From the NCBI GenBank assembly GCA_011392765.1, contig WYCW01000004.1, positions 799,667-863,666 of the forward strand: a DNA stretch of 64,000 nucleotides, read 5' to 3'. This document shows, piece by piece, positions 63,631 through 64,000 of the stretch (the stretch's first letter is position 1; each line of letters begins with the position of its first letter). Both the position numbers and the translations under genes were made by a program. The notes under the pieces were generated by a model. That model was not told the DNA's origin and searched no databases. It saw only the letters and a list, made by a program, of their open reading frames with translations. This stretch comes from Candidatus Thiosymbion ectosymbiont of Catanema sp. Cochon2018. GTDB taxonomy: Bacteria; Pseudomonadota; Gammaproteobacteria; Chromatiales; Chromatiaceae.

Positions 63631-63704
63631 GGCTGAGTGGCAGAGTGGTTATGCAGCGGCCTGCAAAGCCGTGGACGCCGGTTCGATTCCGACCTCAGCC
63701 TCCA
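63631..63704 (+). tRNA. tRNA-Cys (GCA anticodon)
   Basis: 74 nt: acceptor GGCTGAG/CTCAGCC, anticodon loop CTGCAAA giving GCA, T-loop GGTTCGATTCC, discriminator U and encoded CCA. A -10-like TATACT lies at about 63613 upstream. Confidence 0.96.
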
Positions 63705-63799
63705 TCCCCTTCTCCGTAATCGTCCTGCTGCGATACGCGAACAGGGGGCTGTTGCCGTCAACGGCCTCTGTCAGGATGCAGCCGATCCGGACCCTACCC

Positions 63800-63884
63800 G
63801 CCCGGGTGGCGGAATTGGTAGACGCAAGGGACTTAAAATCCCTCGACTTCGGTCATGCGGGTTCGAGTCCCGCCCCGGGCACCA
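63800..63884 (+). tRNA. tRNA-Leu (UAA anticodon)
   Basis: 85 nt with a long variable arm (class II): acceptor GCCCGGG/CCCGGGC, anticodon loop CTTAAAA giving UAA, T-loop GGTTCGAGTCC, encoded ACCA. 95 bp after tRNA-Cys; the two may be co-transcribed. Confidence 0.96.
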
Positions 63885-63907
63885 CACTATCGATGCTCGC
63901 TCACTCT

Positions 63908-64000
63908 CTAACGAGGCATCGCCTCAGACCGACGAGTCATGAGTGGGTATAGGAAAGTCCCGGTTGATCAACCACAGGCTGTGCTATGGTTATTAGCCGC
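63908..64000 (+). mobile_element. CTAG-hairpin element, second autonomous-type copy (cut by window edge)
   Basis: CTAA (TTAG on the other strand), hairpin GAGGCATCGCCTC and ACCGACGAGTCATGAGTG, then sequence identical over all 93 bp to the reverse complement of 38111-38203. The gene for the 540-residue protein should follow just outside the window, on the plus strand. Confidence 0.85.

Noticed and set aside
63913..63945. Integron attC-like site (ends with TAAC/GTTAG)
   Set aside because: The ends vary (CTAG, TTAG, CTGG) and do not fit the GTTRRRY core, and there is no integrase; the sequence is the end of the CTAG-hairpin element.

Overview
The window looks like a chromosomal segment of a GC-rich gammaproteobacterium, probably a sulfur-oxidiser-like Chromatiales relative. 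This rests on gene content and order (minCDE, dnaX-ybaB-recR, radC/coaBC/dut/argB, proA-nadD-rsfS), on protein similarity recalled from memory, and on the dense load of repeats and toxin-antitoxin genes. The genus is not determined.

Layout. 1-13 kb is mostly housekeeping: leuS (cut by the left edge), thiC, a helix-hairpin-helix protein, glgC, proA, nadD and rsfS, with a broken TrlF-like gene and a broken AAA-ATPase gene at 3-4.2 kb. 12.8-14.3 kb holds a VWA protein and a membrane J-domain protein. 14.3-19.9 kb is a graveyard of frameshifted toxin-antitoxin genes, REP-associated transposase (RAYT) remnants and a decayed membrane protein. 20-24 kb is a complete sugar ABC importer operon. 24-30.4 kb is a membrane protein followed by nested miniature transposons and several toxin-antitoxin modules. 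30.4-35 kb carries a flavin amine oxidase, a SagB-type dehydrogenase and a CbiX-like chelatase. 35-41.3 kb is another mobile and toxin-antitoxin zone with a 1.8-kb mobile element encoding a 540-residue protein. 41.6-46 kb is a MoxR-DUF58-DUF4381-VWA-VWA operon. 47-52.7 kb is a defence island inserted between radC and coaBC: an NgoMIV-like endonuclease, Mrr, a truncated DNA methyltransferase, a retron (HTH, reverse transcriptase, probable msr-msd RNA) and BrnTA. 52.8-61.3 kb is housekeeping again (coaBC, dut, argB, dnaX, ybaB, recR, a HIT protein, minCDE). 61.3-64 kb is repeats, a dehydroquinate-synthase-II-like gene, tRNA-Cys and tRNA-Leu.

The most distinctive feature is the repeat load. At least ten repeat families can be told apart by their ends. 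The most interesting is a family bounded by CTAG-type tetranucleotides with a small hairpin at each end. One member (36405-38203) encodes the 540-residue protein, several short members carry other repeats between the same ends, and the window stops inside another copy that is identical over 93 bp. Other families show direct evidence of transposition: 10-bp target duplications around two IS4/IS231-like miniature elements, 8-bp duplications around an IS66-like element and around a GGCTCTTT-ended element, and several nested insertions. Repeat ends supply or adjoin the stop codons of at least five genes.

The retron and the orphaned restriction enzymes (whose neighbouring methyltransferase has lost its SAM-binding half) are the most interesting defence loci. 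All functions are assigned from sequence motifs read by eye; no database search was run.
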